A stretch of 64,000 nucleotides of DNA from Woeseiaceae bacterium. GTDB taxonomy: Bacteria > Pseudomonadota > Gammaproteobacteria > Steroidobacterales > Woeseiaceae. Below are positions 17,108 through 26,231 of the stretch, in pieces. Made by a program: the position numbers and the translations under genes. The notes under the pieces were generated by a model, which was not told the origin of the DNA, searched no databases, and was given only the letters and a program-made list of their open reading frames with translations. Each line of letters opens with the position of its first letter. Position 1 is the first letter of the stretch. The stretch covers positions 37,929-101,928 of the forward strand of contig JANQMR010000026.1 of assembly GCA_028279985.1 (NCBI GenBank). The letters are read 5' to 3'.

Positions 17108-18379
17108 CTATTGGAACCGCGCAGGCAGTAATCGCGGTGTGACGGCCGACAACGGGACGTCCCCGAACTTCAGGCGTCTGTAGACATCGTAGTACAACAC
17201 GAGGAAAAACGGAAAACCGTGGGCGATGTAATTGCCGCCACGAAGCCCGGTCACGATGATCATGCCCAGAATCGCGGTGCTGGTGAGCTTTTTCCAGAAC
17301 ACGGGCTCGGAATCCATACGATCGGGAAAGCCGGTCCATAGCAATATCGCCAGGAGATAAAAAGCCGCCGTAAACGGCAGGCCGAGTTCCGAGATCAGCC
17401 TCAGGAACATCGAATTCGCGTCTTTCTCGTTCAGGTTCCTGCCCTGGTTCGCCAGCGCTTCGGGAAGATATTTGAGGTAGTTGCGCTCGTGCCCACCGAG
17501 CCCGGCACCGAAAAGCGGTTGCTCTATCGCCGAATTCAAGCTCACCAGAGAATTCTTGTACAACGTGAGCGAGCTGAGGTTTACGTCCGTGTCGTCTCTC
17601 GTCACGAAGACGGCATAAGTGTCCAGTATTCGCATGTTGATCTGAGGGATAACCGCGAAGATGCCGACCACGCCCATTGCCAGCACGACCTTGGCGGCAA
17701 ACGAAGACAGAGACGAACGACGGAAAAGGAAAACCACCAACACCAGGGCCAAAAGAAAAAAGCCGACGCTCGAGAACGTCAGTATGTACGAGGCTACGAT
17801 GGCCAGCGACTTGCCGACGGACATACACGGACGTCCCGAAAGGAGGCTGATCAACACCGCGACGACGCTCGGCGCCATGACAAAGCAGTAATGGGCGGGC
17901 TCCGCCGCCAGACCCGATACTCGATGGAAATTCAGGAAGACGTAATCGACTTCCGGCGTCAGGAACGGCAGATAGAGCCCGAAGGCCCCTAACACCAGCT
18001 CGCTCAAGGCGATTAATGCGAAATAGAAAGACAACTCCAGATAAGTCGGAAACAGCTTCACGGAATCCACGCCGCTCCCGGCAATCACAACGGTCGCGCT
18101 GACAGTGACCAGCGAAATCGCCAGGACCTGGAGCAGGTACGAAGCGATAGGGCCCCGACCCAGCAAGACGCCGACGGCACCGACGGACAGGACGACGAGC
18201 AGCGCCAGGACGACCGGTTTTTGCACCGACGGCGTCCCGCCCGCGAGGGCGGTCATCCCTGCCGCCGCCATCAGCACGAGAACGCCGAAAAACAGGTTCA
18301 AGGTGACGCCAGGTAAGGTATAGCCGTACAGGAATACCGAGAGCACGGCGAGGAAAGCGCCGGCGCTCCGGGCCGTCAT
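17108..18379 (-). CDS. wzy: Wzy-type polysaccharide polymerase (O-antigen ligase/polymerase family)
   Basis: 423 residues, about eleven to twelve membrane segments, with the long periplasmic loop typical of Wzy/WaaL proteins (GAGLGGHERNYLKYLPEALANQ followed by EKDANSMFLRLISELG). It would polymerise flipped repeat units in the periplasm. Start at ATG 18379 is set by the 4-bp ATGA overlap with the GT2 gene; the frame is open further upstream but that region is inside the GT2 gene. It is the last gene of the minus-strand wzx operon. A ligase role cannot be excluded from sequence alone, but the context favours polymerase. Confidence 0.8.
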   Translation of the reverse strand: MTARSAGAFLAVLSVFLYGYTLPGVTLNLFFGVLVLMAAAGMTALAGGTPSVQKPVVLALLVVLSVGAVGVLLGRGPIASYLLQVLAISLVTVSATVVIAGSGVDSVKLFPTYLELSFYFALIALSELVLGAFGLYLPFLTPEVDYVFLNFHRVSGLAAEPAHYCFVMAPSVVAVLISLLSGRPCMSVGKSLAIVASYILTFSSVGFFLLALVLVVFLFRRSSLSSFAAKVVLAMGVVGIFAVIPQINMRILDTYAVFVTRDDTDVNLSSLTLYKNSLVSLNSAIEQPLFGAGLGGHERNYLKYLPEALANQGRNLNEKDANSMFLRLISELGLPFTAAFYLLAILLWTGFPDRMDSEPVFWKKLTSTAILGMIIVTGLRGGNYIAHGFPFFLVLYYDVYRRLKFGDVPLSAVTPRLLPARFQ

Positions 18380-19119
18380 CGGGACCTCATCAGGTATGTT
18401 CTGATCATGTACTTGATCACTGCAATCGCGTGATCCGTGAAGCACAGGGCGGAATGGCGATGGCCCGCGGCAAGCTTCATTGCAAGCGTCTCTTCGAGCC
18501 CCCTCATTCCGTCGCTGACCCCGCCCACCCGCATGCAGACTGGCGCCACGGGCCAGAAAGCCGTCTTGAGCCTCTCGCCCCCACGGAGCAACAATTCGTA
18601 GTCTCCGCAGATACTGAGCGACTCGTCAAACATCCCGACACGGCTGATGTACTCGAGGGACGTGAAACTGCCCGGGTGCAAGGTACACATGTACCTCTTG
18701 AAAACGCGCCATTCCCACGGCCGTCCTACCTCGCGGATCAGGCGGTCCCGGGAATCGACGAGTCTTACCCGGCAACTCACGAAATCCAGCCCCTGCTTGT
18801 TCTCCATGAAGCCGAGATAGCGGAGAAACTCGGCCGGACGAAGGTAGTCGTCGCTGCCGAGAAACAGAACCCATGGGTGAACGCAGTGCGACAATCCCTT
18901 GTTCCAGGCATCGTAAACGCCGGAGTCCGGCTCCGAGACGACAACATCCACGATATCCGCGAACGCCTCGGCGATCTCCAGGGTATCGTCCGTCGATGCA
19001 CCGTCGATCAGTATCAACCTGCCCCTTGCCCGCCCCGAAACCTGACGCACGCTCTCCAGACATCGGGCGAGCGTCTCACCGGAATTGTGAGTAGCGACGA
19101 TGATGTTGAAGGGAATCAT
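18376..19119 (-). CDS. GT2-family glycosyltransferase
   Basis: 247 residues with the GT-A fold of family 2. The N-terminus IPFNIIVATHNSGETLARCLESV is the nucleotide-binding start; ILIDGASTDDT and VVVSEPDSGVYDAWNKGLSH contain the acidic positions; FLGSDDYLRPAEF is the DxD-type metal motif, and GSFTSLEYISRVGMFDESL follows. The WcaA/WcaE-like EPDSGVYDAWNKGL stretch is common in colanic-acid and capsule enzymes. I chose ATG 19119 because the long upstream extension lacks family similarity. Overlaps wzy by 4 bp. Confidence 0.88.
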   Translation of the reverse strand: MIPFNIIVATHNSGETLARCLESVRQVSGRARGRLILIDGASTDDTLEIAEAFADIVDVVVSEPDSGVYDAWNKGLSHCVHPWVLFLGSDDYLRPAEFLRYLGFMENKQGLDFVSCRVRLVDSRDRLIREVGRPWEWRVFKRYMCTLHPGSFTSLEYISRVGMFDESLSICGDYELLLRGGERLKTAFWPVAPVCMRVGGVSDGMRGLEETLAMKLAAGHRHSALCFTDHAIAVIKYMIRTYLMRSR

Positions 19120-19154
19120 CGGCGACCGGGCGGTTTTCGGCTGAAGCGGCCCAA

Positions 19155-20402
19155 TCAGCCACTCTCCCCATCGAGCGTGTACCGGTAGAGATCGTGGTAT
19201 TGCCGCGCAATCACCCGGGTATCGAACCGTTGCTGTGCACGCAAACGTGCATTTCGGCACATCTCCGCATAGCTGTCAGCCGGTTGATCGAGCACCCACC
19301 GTATTCCGTTCGCGAGATCGGAAGGCTCGAAGGGCACGGCCTTGTATCCGGTGACGCGATGTTCGACGATGTCTTTCGGTCCGGTCGCATCGAAACAAAC
19401 GACCGGCGTGGCGCAGGACATCGCCTCGGCCAGCGTCTTGCCGAAAGCATCCATTCGCGACGGCGCCACGAACACGTCGGCCGCGCTGTATGCCTGACGT
19501 AGATCGGCGGCATCCGACAGATAACCCAGACTCGTCATCCGAATCCCGGGAACCTCGGAAACTCCGTCCGATCTGCCGAAGGAAACGACATGCAGTTCGC
19601 CGCGTATCGTCGTCAGTCGCGGAAGCGCCTCGAGGAACAGTTCGAATCCCTTGTAGAAAGCCGAGATGTTCTGAGCGCCTATCAGTACGATTCTGTCGGT
19701 GTCCTTCAGTCCTAACGCCTGCCGGGCAAGGCGCTTCTCGACAGGCGAGAACAGCTCGGTATCGACGTTGTTACTGATCGTGGTCACGCTGGCCTTACGA
19801 AACATCACGGAACGTTTTGCACAGTCCGACAGCCAGTGACTGATACCGACGATTCGGGTGTTCGTCGGCAGCGATCTCTGCTTGTTTCGCAATACCAGCC
19901 GCGTCAGATCGTGCTCGCGTTTGCTGCCGAGTTGCGGACAGCGTCCGCAGCCCGCCTGGAAGCGTTCGCAGTCGAGAGAATAGTGGCAGCCGCCGGTAAA
20001 CGGCCACATGTCACGCAAGGTCCAGACCACCGGCTTGTCGATTCTGCGTAGCGCTCCGACGCTGACCAGGCCGTTCACCCAGTGCAAGTGTATCAGGTCG
20101 GCAGACCTGTAGGCCGGGTGTCGGGTGAAGTCGATACCGTCGAGGCCTGTATTGAATATCAGGCGCCGTCGGCCGCGATAGAGGCCGACCGGCGCACCGG
20201 CGATTCTTCTCGAGATTGCAAGCCTCAGCTTGTGGATCCCGGAGTCGGCGAGAGACATCACCGAAGGATCTTCGAGATCGCCCTTGTCGTTTGTGAGCAC
20301 TACCGAGTCGATACCGATACCGCGTAAGGCCTGGTGCAGCCAATACGCGCCGAGGGTGGCGCCGCCCCGCAGGTCCCAGGTCAAGAGATGGAGTACTTTC
20401 AT
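19155..20402 (-). CDS. GT4-family glycosyltransferase (WcaC-like)
   Basis: 415 residues. The N-terminus MKVLHLLTWDLRGGATLGAYWLHQAL and the conserved middle segment WTLRDMWPFTGGCHYSLDCERF, with several cysteines (ERFQAGCGRCPQLGS), are typical of WcaC-type colanic-acid glycosyltransferases. The donor-binding half has LIGAQNISAFYKGFELFLEAL and VAPSRMDAFGKTLAEAMSCATPVVCF (E-x7-E type). Located 45 bp downstream of fcl, consistent with a fucosyl- or mannosyl-transfer role, but that is inference from neighbours. Confidence 0.87.
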   Translation of the reverse strand: MKVLHLLTWDLRGGATLGAYWLHQALRGIGIDSVVLTNDKGDLEDPSVMSLADSGIHKLRLAISRRIAGAPVGLYRGRRRLIFNTGLDGIDFTRHPAYRSADLIHLHWVNGLVSVGALRRIDKPVVWTLRDMWPFTGGCHYSLDCERFQAGCGRCPQLGSKREHDLTRLVLRNKQRSLPTNTRIVGISHWLSDCAKRSVMFRKASVTTISNNVDTELFSPVEKRLARQALGLKDTDRIVLIGAQNISAFYKGFELFLEALPRLTTIRGELHVVSFGRSDGVSEVPGIRMTSLGYLSDAADLRQAYSAADVFVAPSRMDAFGKTLAEAMSCATPVVCFDATGPKDIVEHRVTGYKAVPFEPSDLANGIRWVLDQPADSYAEMCRNARLRAQQRFDTRVIARQYHDLYRYTLDGESG

Positions 20403-20447
20403 TCACCCTCGCGAGCCAGGGAACGTGTGCCTGCGGCGGGTGTCGCG

Positions 20448-21440
20448 CTAGGATTTGGCATGACCAGACCGACTCCGGAGATAGGCCGCGTACGCCAGAC
20501 GAAGTCCCTCCTCGAGGTGGATACGCGGCCGCCATCCCGTCGACCTGAGGCGCGTACTATCGAGGAGCTTTCGCGGCGTACCGTCGGGCCGGCTCGTATC
20601 GAAAAGGACTTCCCCGTCGAAACCGACGACGCGGGCAACGAGCTCGGCCAGGCGGCGAATACTGATCTCTTCGCCGGAACCGACGTTGACGTGACTCAGC
20701 ATCGGCTGTGTGTGCATCTCATATTCCACCTTCGGCAGTTCCATGACGTGTACGCAGGCTGCGGCCATGTCGTCGACATACAGAAACTCGCGGCGCGGCT
20801 CCCCCGTCCCCCAGGAGACGACTTCCGGTGCGGACGCCAGTTTGGCATCGTGAAATCGTCGGATGAGCCCTGGAATCACGTGGCTGTTCTCGGGGTGATA
20901 GTTGTCGCCAGGGCCGTACAGGTTGGTCGGCATCACGCTGCGATAGTCGACATGATGGCTGTCTCCGAATTGCCGGTTGTAACTCTCGCAGAGCTTGAGC
21001 CCCGCAATCTTGGCGATCGCGTACGGCTCGTTCGTCGGCTCCAGCGGGCCGGCCAGAAGCGCGTCCTCGCGCATCGGTTGTGTCGCGAGCTTGGGGTAGA
21101 TACAACTCGAGCCCAGAAACAGCAGCTTTCGAACACCGCTCCGGTACGCGGCGTCGATGACGTTGGCCTCGATCATCAGGTTGTCGTAGATGAACTCGGC
21201 CGGCCGCGTGTTGTTGGCATGGATGCCGCCGACCCGGGCTGCGGCAAGATAAACTTCGTCGATGGTTTCCGACGAAAAAAAAGCCGCCACCGCCGCCTGA
21301 TCCCTGAGATCGACCTCGGCGCGGGTACGGGTGACGATACGTTCTCCGGACCGGCCTCGCTCCTTCAGCCGCCGAAGGATCGCTGAACCGACCATGCCCT
21401 GATGGCCGGCGACGAACACCGTGACCGTTTCGCTACTCAT
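20448..21440 (-). CDS. fcl: GDP-L-fucose synthase
   Basis: Epimerase-reductase that turns GDP-4-keto-6-deoxymannose into GDP-L-fucose with NADPH. 330 residues. Rossmann motif [12 protein letters not shown], the diagnostic [21 protein letters not shown] region, catalytic SSCIYPK and YAIAKIAG with the Tyr-x3-Lys pair, and [21 protein letters not shown]. It directly follows gmd, completing a manB-manC-gmd-fcl route from mannose-6-phosphate to GDP-fucose. The gmd-fcl junction is a degenerate 14-bp tandem array covering both the gmd stop and the fcl start. Confidence 0.95.
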   Translation of the reverse strand: MSSETVTVFVAGHQGMVGSAILRRLKERGRSGERIVTRTRAEVDLRDQAAVAAFFSSETIDEVYLAAARVGGIHANNTRPAEFIYDNLMIEANVIDAAYRSGVRKLLFLGSSCIYPKLATQPMREDALLAGPLEPTNEPYAIAKIAGLKLCESYNRQFGDSHHVDYRSVMPTNLYGPGDNYHPENSHVIPGLIRRFHDAKLASAPEVVSWGTGEPRREFLYVDDMAAACVHVMELPKVEYEMHTQPMLSHVNVGSGEEISIRRLAELVARVVGFDGEVLFDTSRPDGTPRKLLDSTRLRSTGWRPRIHLEEGLRLAYAAYLRSRSGHAKS

Positions 21441-21492
21441 GGTTTACGACTCATAGCTCACCACTTACGGCTCACAACTTGTGGCTCACTCG
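21437..21492. repeat. Degenerate 14-bp tandem array at the gmd-fcl junction
   Basis: Four units of 14 bp: CTCATGGTTTACGA, CTCATAGCTCACCA, CTTACGGCTCACAA, CTTGTGGCTCACTC. The first contains the fcl start codon (21438-21440 on the minus strand) and the last the gmd stop codon (21486-21488). The intergenic space therefore consists entirely of this array. Confidence 0.65.
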
Positions 21493-22565
21493 TGGTAGCG
21501 GTAGGCCGGATAGCCGTGTTTTTCGACGACCTCATCGCGCTCGGCGGACTTCAGGTCTTCGCGTACCATCTCCGCGACCAGTTCCTCGAAGGAGGTTTTG
21601 GGTTGCCAGTTGAGCTTTGCCCTGGCTTTGGACGCGTCACCGAGCAAGGTATCGACCTCGGTAGGCCGGAAGTAACGCGGATCGACGCGGACGATCACCC
21701 GGTCTCCGTAAGACCCGACCTCGTCCGCCGCTTCGCCGCGCCATTGCATGCTCATGCCCAGTTCCCCGGCTGCCGCTTCGACGAATTCCCGTACGCTGTG
21801 CTGTATGCCCGAGGCGATCACAAAATCCTCGGGCCTGTCCTGCTGCAGCATCAACCATTGCATCTCGACGTAGTCCCGGGCATGGCCCCAGTCTCGCTTC
21901 GCGTCCAGATTGCCGAGATACAGGCAGTCCTGCAGGCCGAGCTTGATGCGAGCCAGCGCGCGGGTGATCTTGCGCGTGACGAAGGTTTCGCCGCGCGCCG
22001 GCGATTCGTGGTTGAACAGGATGCCGTTGCAGGCGTAGATACCGTAAGCCTCGCGGTAGTTCACGGTGATCCAGTGCGCGTAGAGCTTGGCAACCGCGTA
22101 TGGGCTCCGCGGGTAAAACGGCGTCGTTTCCTTTTGCGGCGTTTCCTGGACCAGACCGTACAGCTCAGACGTAGAAGCCTGATAATAACGGGCTTTTTGC
22201 TCCAAACCCAGGATTCGGATGGCTTCGAGCACACGCAGCGCGCCGAGTGCGTCCGAGTTGGCCGTGTACTCCGGCTCCTCGAAACTGACCGCAACGTGGC
22301 TCTGGGCGGCGAGATTGTAAATCTCGTCCGGCTGCACCTGCTGAATGATGCGGACCAGGCTGGAGCTGTCCGTCATGTCACCATGGTGCAGGATGAAACG
22401 CCGATCTTCCTCATGCGGATCCTGGTACAGGTGGTCGATACGATCGGTATTGAACAGCGACGTACGCCGCTTGATCCCATGAACCTCGTATCCCTTGCCC
22501 AACAGAAACTCGGCCAGATACGACCCGTCCTGTCCCGTAACGCCGGTGACCAGTGCTTTTTTCAA
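21486..22565 (-). CDS. gmd: GDP-mannose 4,6-dehydratase
   Basis: Converts GDP-D-mannose to GDP-4-keto-6-deoxy-D-mannose, the first committed step to GDP-fucose (or GDP-rhamnose). 359 residues, normal length. Signature segments: [81 protein letters not shown] with the catalytic Tyr-x3-Lys, and [17 protein letters not shown]. Followed by fcl in the same operon; preceded by the pyruvyltransferase gene with a 28-bp gap. Confidence 0.96.
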   Translation of the reverse strand: MKKALVTGVTGQDGSYLAEFLLGKGYEVHGIKRRTSLFNTDRIDHLYQDPHEEDRRFILHHGDMTDSSSLVRIIQQVQPDEIYNLAAQSHVAVSFEEPEYTANSDALGALRVLEAIRILGLEQKARYYQASTSELYGLVQETPQKETTPFYPRSPYAVAKLYAHWITVNYREAYGIYACNGILFNHESPARGETFVTRKITRALARIKLGLQDCLYLGNLDAKRDWGHARDYVEMQWLMLQQDRPEDFVIASGIQHSVREFVEAAAGELGMSMQWRGEAADEVGSYGDRVIVRVDPRYFRPTEVDTLLGDASKARAKLNWQPKTSFEELVAEMVREDLKSAERDEVVEKHGYPAYRYHE

Positions 22566-22593
22566 TCCGAAGCCCTCCGTTGACGTCGGCGCA

Positions 22594-23748
22594 TTATGCC
22601 CGGCCGTCGCGGATCACGGAATGCACTTCGCGCCACATCTGTTCGCTCCGCTGCTCGAGACCGGCCGCCTTGTCGCGAAGCTGAATCGCAAGATGCCGGG
22701 CCGCCTCAGCGTCGGTGAGCCGGTTCACCATCGAATCGATGTGGCCGTCGTCGGCTTCGACCGGCAGCACACCTTCCGGAAAGCCGTAGTCCTCGAATAG
22801 CTGACCATATTTGTGGCTCCACCCGCTGGCAAGCGCGGGCACACCCTGGCTGAGCGCACTGACCAGCGCGTGAAACCGGCTCGCGACTACGGCGCGGCAG
22901 GCACCGATAATGCCTTTGATCTTCAACGGGTCAACCTCGCTAAGAACCGGAATGCCGCCGCAGGACTCGGCGATACGTTGCGCAAGCTGCCGGTCGCCGG
23001 CGCCTTCATGCACCAGCAGGAAAGGCTGTATCCCGGACTCCATTAGTCGCTGGGTACATCGACGCAGGAAAGACACATAGCGAAGCCCCTGGCTGTCACC
23101 GGTCTTGTCGAGCATGCGGACGTTCGGCACGATGGCCGCAGCGTATTCATACGGATCGAACCAGTCCGGCAGCACGCCGGCAATGAGGTTCGTGAAATCC
23201 GGGAACCGGCGAATGTAGTCACGCTCACCCGCCACGTCGATCAGGTGCCCGTATGACACGGCATCCCGCGGCATCACCAGATCGGCGTCATTGACGATCT
23301 GTCGCATCGCGCGACGCAGCTTGCGGCCGGTAAACGGGCCAAAAGCCTGCGGCAACAGTATCAGCCTGGTACCGCGACGCCGCCACCGGCGCGCTGCGCG
23401 CGCCAGCGCAGCGGTACTCGCCTCCCCCCATTGATCGCCGTGCGCGAAGCCCGAGGCGTCGATCACGACGTCGATTTCGCGGTCCAACACCAAACCGTAA
23501 CGCCGGCGCAGGCGCCGCGGCACGAACGCCGCTGCCCGGCCGAACTCGATACCGAATCGTATCAGCGACGATTTTGGATACATCCCCAGCGCGGTCAACC
23601 GATCGAAAGCTTGTGACCCGTCAGGTGCGCTGGGAACCATCGAAAACGCCGCGTCGGGATAGGCGCGCCGCAGCTCGGCAAGTGTCGCAAGCAGCATCAG
23701 CTCCGCGCCCTTGTTCACGAAACCTGCGCCGCGGATTTCGATCGTCAT
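22594..23748 (-). CDS. Polysaccharide pyruvyl transferase family protein
   Basis: 384 residues of the CsaB/WcaK family, whose characterised members attach ketal pyruvate from phosphoenolpyruvate to polysaccharide sugars. The N-terminus [21 protein letters not shown] is the WcaK-like start; [18 protein letters not shown] and [13 protein letters not shown] lie in the middle; the C-terminal half has [18 protein letters not shown] and [27 protein letters not shown], the conserved SRFHAL segment. Pyruvylation would add negative charge to the polymer. It overlaps the nitroreductase gene by 4 bp, so both are probably co-translated. Confidence 0.88.
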   Translation of the reverse strand: MTIEIRGAGFVNKGAELMLLATLAELRRAYPDAAFSMVPSAPDGSQAFDRLTALGMYPKSSLIRFGIEFGRAAAFVPRRLRRRYGLVLDREIDVVIDASGFAHGDQWGEASTAALARAARRWRRRGTRLILLPQAFGPFTGRKLRRAMRQIVNDADLVMPRDAVSYGHLIDVAGERDYIRRFPDFTNLIAGVLPDWFDPYEYAAAIVPNVRMLDKTGDSQGLRYVSFLRRCTQRLMESGIQPFLLVHEGAGDRQLAQRIAESCGGIPVLSEVDPLKIKGIIGACRAVVASRFHALVSALSQGVPALASGWSHKYGQLFEDYGFPEGVLPVEADDGHIDSMVNRLTDAEAARHLAIQLRDKAAGLEQRSEQMWREVHSVIRDGRA

Positions 23749-24833
23749 TTCGGCGGGAACTCGTCGACCAGCATGTCGCTTCGTTTCTTCTGCGAGTACG
23801 GAACGCCGCTGGCCGGATCGCCGTAGCCGATGGCAATCAGCATGATTACCCGCTCGTGCAGCGGCAGCTTCAAAATCTTGCGAATCCGCTTTTCGGCCTC
23901 GTCAACGTCGGGCCAGTTGATCGGACAGGTCGCAAGCCCCAGCGTCTCCGCGGCCAGCATGAGCTGCATCGAAGCGAGCGCTGCATCGATGTAAATCAGG
24001 TGCCGATCGCGCTCTAGCGGGTATGCGGAGAGATTACCGACGACGACGACAATCGCCGGAAACTGATGCGAAAAACCGGCCGTGCCCCCCGCACACTGGG
24101 CGATCCGGCTGGCCGACGCGGGCTCGGTCGTCACAATAAACCGAAACGGTTGGCGGTTACAGGCCGACGGCGCCTGTGCAGCAGCGTCGACCGCGGACCG
24201 CAACAGCTCGGCAGAAACCGTTTTGTCGAGATACCAGCGAACCGACCTCCGCCGCACGAACAGGCCGAACAAGTCCTCGAACGAAATCGCCGATGCCGGG
24301 CTCTCGGAGCGAGGATAGGGCTTCGATTTTGTCCGACGCTCGCCCTCGGCCGGCACCGCATCGCCCCTCGCGCCGGTGTAATACACATTCCGCGCCTGCC
24401 GGATCACCGGTGTGTCGGAGACGACCTCGAAGTATTCGTCGAGTACGTCGCCCGCCCATGTCAGCTCCTCGTCCGAATGCGTTCCGGTGCTGCGCGCGCG
24501 GTTGAACGCGTGCACGGTTTCCAGAATGAATCCTTCCGCGAATACGGGCCGCCGCGGCTTCATGATCAGGCCTTTCTCGACGCGGTGTGTGTTGCGCCGC
24601 AGCAAAGGCGAGCTCCGCCCGCCGTGCCCGGAATTCTCGTAGTAGCGTATGCGTCCCTCGAGCACGGCAAGGTGCTCCCGGCGAAAACGCCTTGAGCACA
24701 GCCAGTAGTAAAGACTCGCAAGAAAACCGTTGCTCGCGAAGAATCTCAGGACCGCCAGTCGTGCGGCGGTACGGAATCGACGAAGCCGGGCTTTGAGAGG
24801 GGCCGGCAGCCTGGCCTTGATCCAAGCAATCAT
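23745..24833 (-). CDS. Nitroreductase-family flavoprotein in the polysaccharide operon
   Basis: 362 residues. The C-terminal ~200 residues are a nitroreductase fold: FVRRRSVRWYLDKTVSAELL, AAAQAPSACNRQPFRFIVTT (FMN-binding Ser/Cys-Asn-Arg-Gln-Pro), then LAAETLGLATCPINWPD and LIAIGYGDPASGVP. The first ~150 residues are basic, with a hydrophobic stretch and an HRVEKGLIMKPRRPVF segment, and match no domain I can name. Proteins like this accompany pyruvyltransferase genes in some capsule loci, but no reaction is assigned. It sits between wzx (6-bp gap) and the pyruvyltransferase gene (4-bp overlap). Confidence 0.82.
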   Translation of the reverse strand: MIAWIKARLPAPLKARLRRFRTAARLAVLRFFASNGFLASLYYWLCSRRFRREHLAVLEGRIRYYENSGHGGRSSPLLRRNTHRVEKGLIMKPRRPVFAEGFILETVHAFNRARSTGTHSDEELTWAGDVLDEYFEVVSDTPVIRQARNVYYTGARGDAVPAEGERRTKSKPYPRSESPASAISFEDLFGLFVRRRSVRWYLDKTVSAELLRSAVDAAAQAPSACNRQPFRFIVTTEPASASRIAQCAGGTAGFSHQFPAIVVVVGNLSAYPLERDRHLIYIDAALASMQLMLAAETLGLATCPINWPDVDEAEKRIRKILKLPLHERVIMLIAIGYGDPASGVPYSQKKRSDMLVDEFPPK

Positions 24834-24839
24834 TCGGGA

Positions 24840-26147
24840 CTAACGCGAAGCGAGGAATTTCAATGGATAACGAACGGGCGCACAAAGCGCGTTGAGCATC
24901 AGCCAGAACACCGGGCGAGTCCGCCGGTGCAAGGACACCGCAAAAAAAGACGCGATCGTGTAGGAAACGAGCGTTGCAAAAGCCGCGCCCTCACCGCCGT
25001 AAACGGGGATCAGGATATAGTTCAGGACAACGTTTGACAATGCACCGAGCCCCTGGGTCAATAGCGAGAAATACAACGCGTTCTCGATCAGGATCCATTT
25101 CGACAAAGCGGCCCGCATGAAGATGAAGACCGACGCCCAGGTGTGGATCACGAGGATCCCTGCGCTGGCCGCATAATCGACACCGAAAAACAAGGGTATC
25201 AGCCACGGCGCCAGAATCATGACCGATAGCGCAATCAGCATGCCGAGCACCGCCAATCCGTCGAAGACCTGCTGCAGACGGTGCTGGAACAGTTCCGGAT
25301 TGGACTCGCGTAACTCGATCAGTTTCGGAAAGATCGAGGCGACGATCGCAGTCGGAACGAAGTACCAGACCTCCGACAAGCGGGCCGCCACGGCGTATAT
25401 CCCGACCTCGGCCGGCTCGGCCAGCCACCGCAGCATGACCTGGTCGATCTTCAGATAGATGACGGCAAAAAACGACGCAAGGTAGATCATCCAGCCCTGG
25501 CGCAACAAGTCGCCGGCATGTCTGCGGTCGAAACGCCAGTCGGATAGCCGGATCTCGGCTTTGAGCCGAAAGAGCAGCAGGAGAAATACGGCTGCCGACA
25601 GCATCTGCAGCAGGTACGGTATCGTAAACAAGACGACACCGGCGCCCCACAGGATCAGCAATACCGCCGCGGAGGCGTAGACGAGCTGCGACAGCAGGCG
25701 CGTGACCGAAACGTAGCGGGCCTTGAGAAAAGCGTTGAACCAATAGTCGATAACATCGACCGGCGTAAACAAGAGTGCGAAACCGGCGATCGCAATCAGC
25801 GCAAACTGGACCGATTCCACACCTTCGAACGCAGCGGCAAACAACAGCAGGGCAAGGTAGCCCGCCAGTACGCCAAAGAGTTTCAGTAGCGCGGTGGTAC
25901 CGAGCGTCTCGGCGCGAACCTCGGGCCGCTTGACGATCTCGCGGACGACCAGACCGTGCAAACCGAGGTGCCCGGAGACGCCGAACAGGGCGACCATTGA
26001 CATTGCGTAGGCGACGAGACCGAAGTCCCGCGGCCCTAGATAACGGGCCATGAGCACCGTGACCGCAAAACCCGATCCAAGGGCGAGAATCTTCTCGCCG
26101 ATGATCCACCCGGTGTTGCTCAGGTAGGGTCTGAGTCTCGCCAGCAT
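24840..26147 (-). CDS. wzx: Wzx-type oligosaccharide flippase
   Basis: 435 residues with about twelve to fourteen membrane helices. The N-terminal ARLRPYLSNTGWIIGEKILALGSGFAVTVLMARYLGPRDFGLVAYAMSM is characteristic of Wzx/MOP exporters. It would flip undecaprenyl-linked repeat units to the periplasm. First gene of the operon ending in wzy. Its start codon lies only 5 nt after the T-tract of an intrinsic terminator of the upstream surface-protein gene, and no good ribosome-binding site is visible, so expression probably needs read-through. The next in-frame Met is past the first helix, which supports the given start. Confidence 0.88.
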   Translation of the reverse strand: MLARLRPYLSNTGWIIGEKILALGSGFAVTVLMARYLGPRDFGLVAYAMSMVALFGVSGHLGLHGLVVREIVKRPEVRAETLGTTALLKLFGVLAGYLALLLFAAAFEGVESVQFALIAIAGFALLFTPVDVIDYWFNAFLKARYVSVTRLLSQLVYASAAVLLILWGAGVVLFTIPYLLQMLSAAVFLLLLFRLKAEIRLSDWRFDRRHAGDLLRQGWMIYLASFFAVIYLKIDQVMLRWLAEPAEVGIYAVAARLSEVWYFVPTAIVASIFPKLIELRESNPELFQHRLQQVFDGLAVLGMLIALSVMILAPWLIPLFFGVDYAASAGILVIHTWASVFIFMRAALSKWILIENALYFSLLTQGLGALSNVVLNYILIPVYGGEGAAFATLVSYTIASFFAVSLHRRTRPVFWLMLNALCAPVRYPLKFLASR

Positions 26148-26152
26148 CTCAT

Positions 26153-26181
26153 AAAAAAACGGCGGGGCCGAAGCCCCGCCG
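26153..26181 (-). terminator. Intrinsic terminator between the surface-protein gene and wzx
   Basis: On the minus strand CGGCGGGGC-TTCG-GCCCCGCCG forms a 9-bp perfect GC stem with a UUCG tetraloop, followed directly by seven T. It is the only textbook Rho-independent terminator I found in the window. It lies about 50 bp after the stop of the surface-protein gene and ends 5 nt before the wzx start codon. Confidence 0.93.
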
Positions 26182-26231
26182 TCCTGGTTCCCTTGCGGGA
26201 ATCCCTTTACCGTTATTCGGCTCGATCCGAC

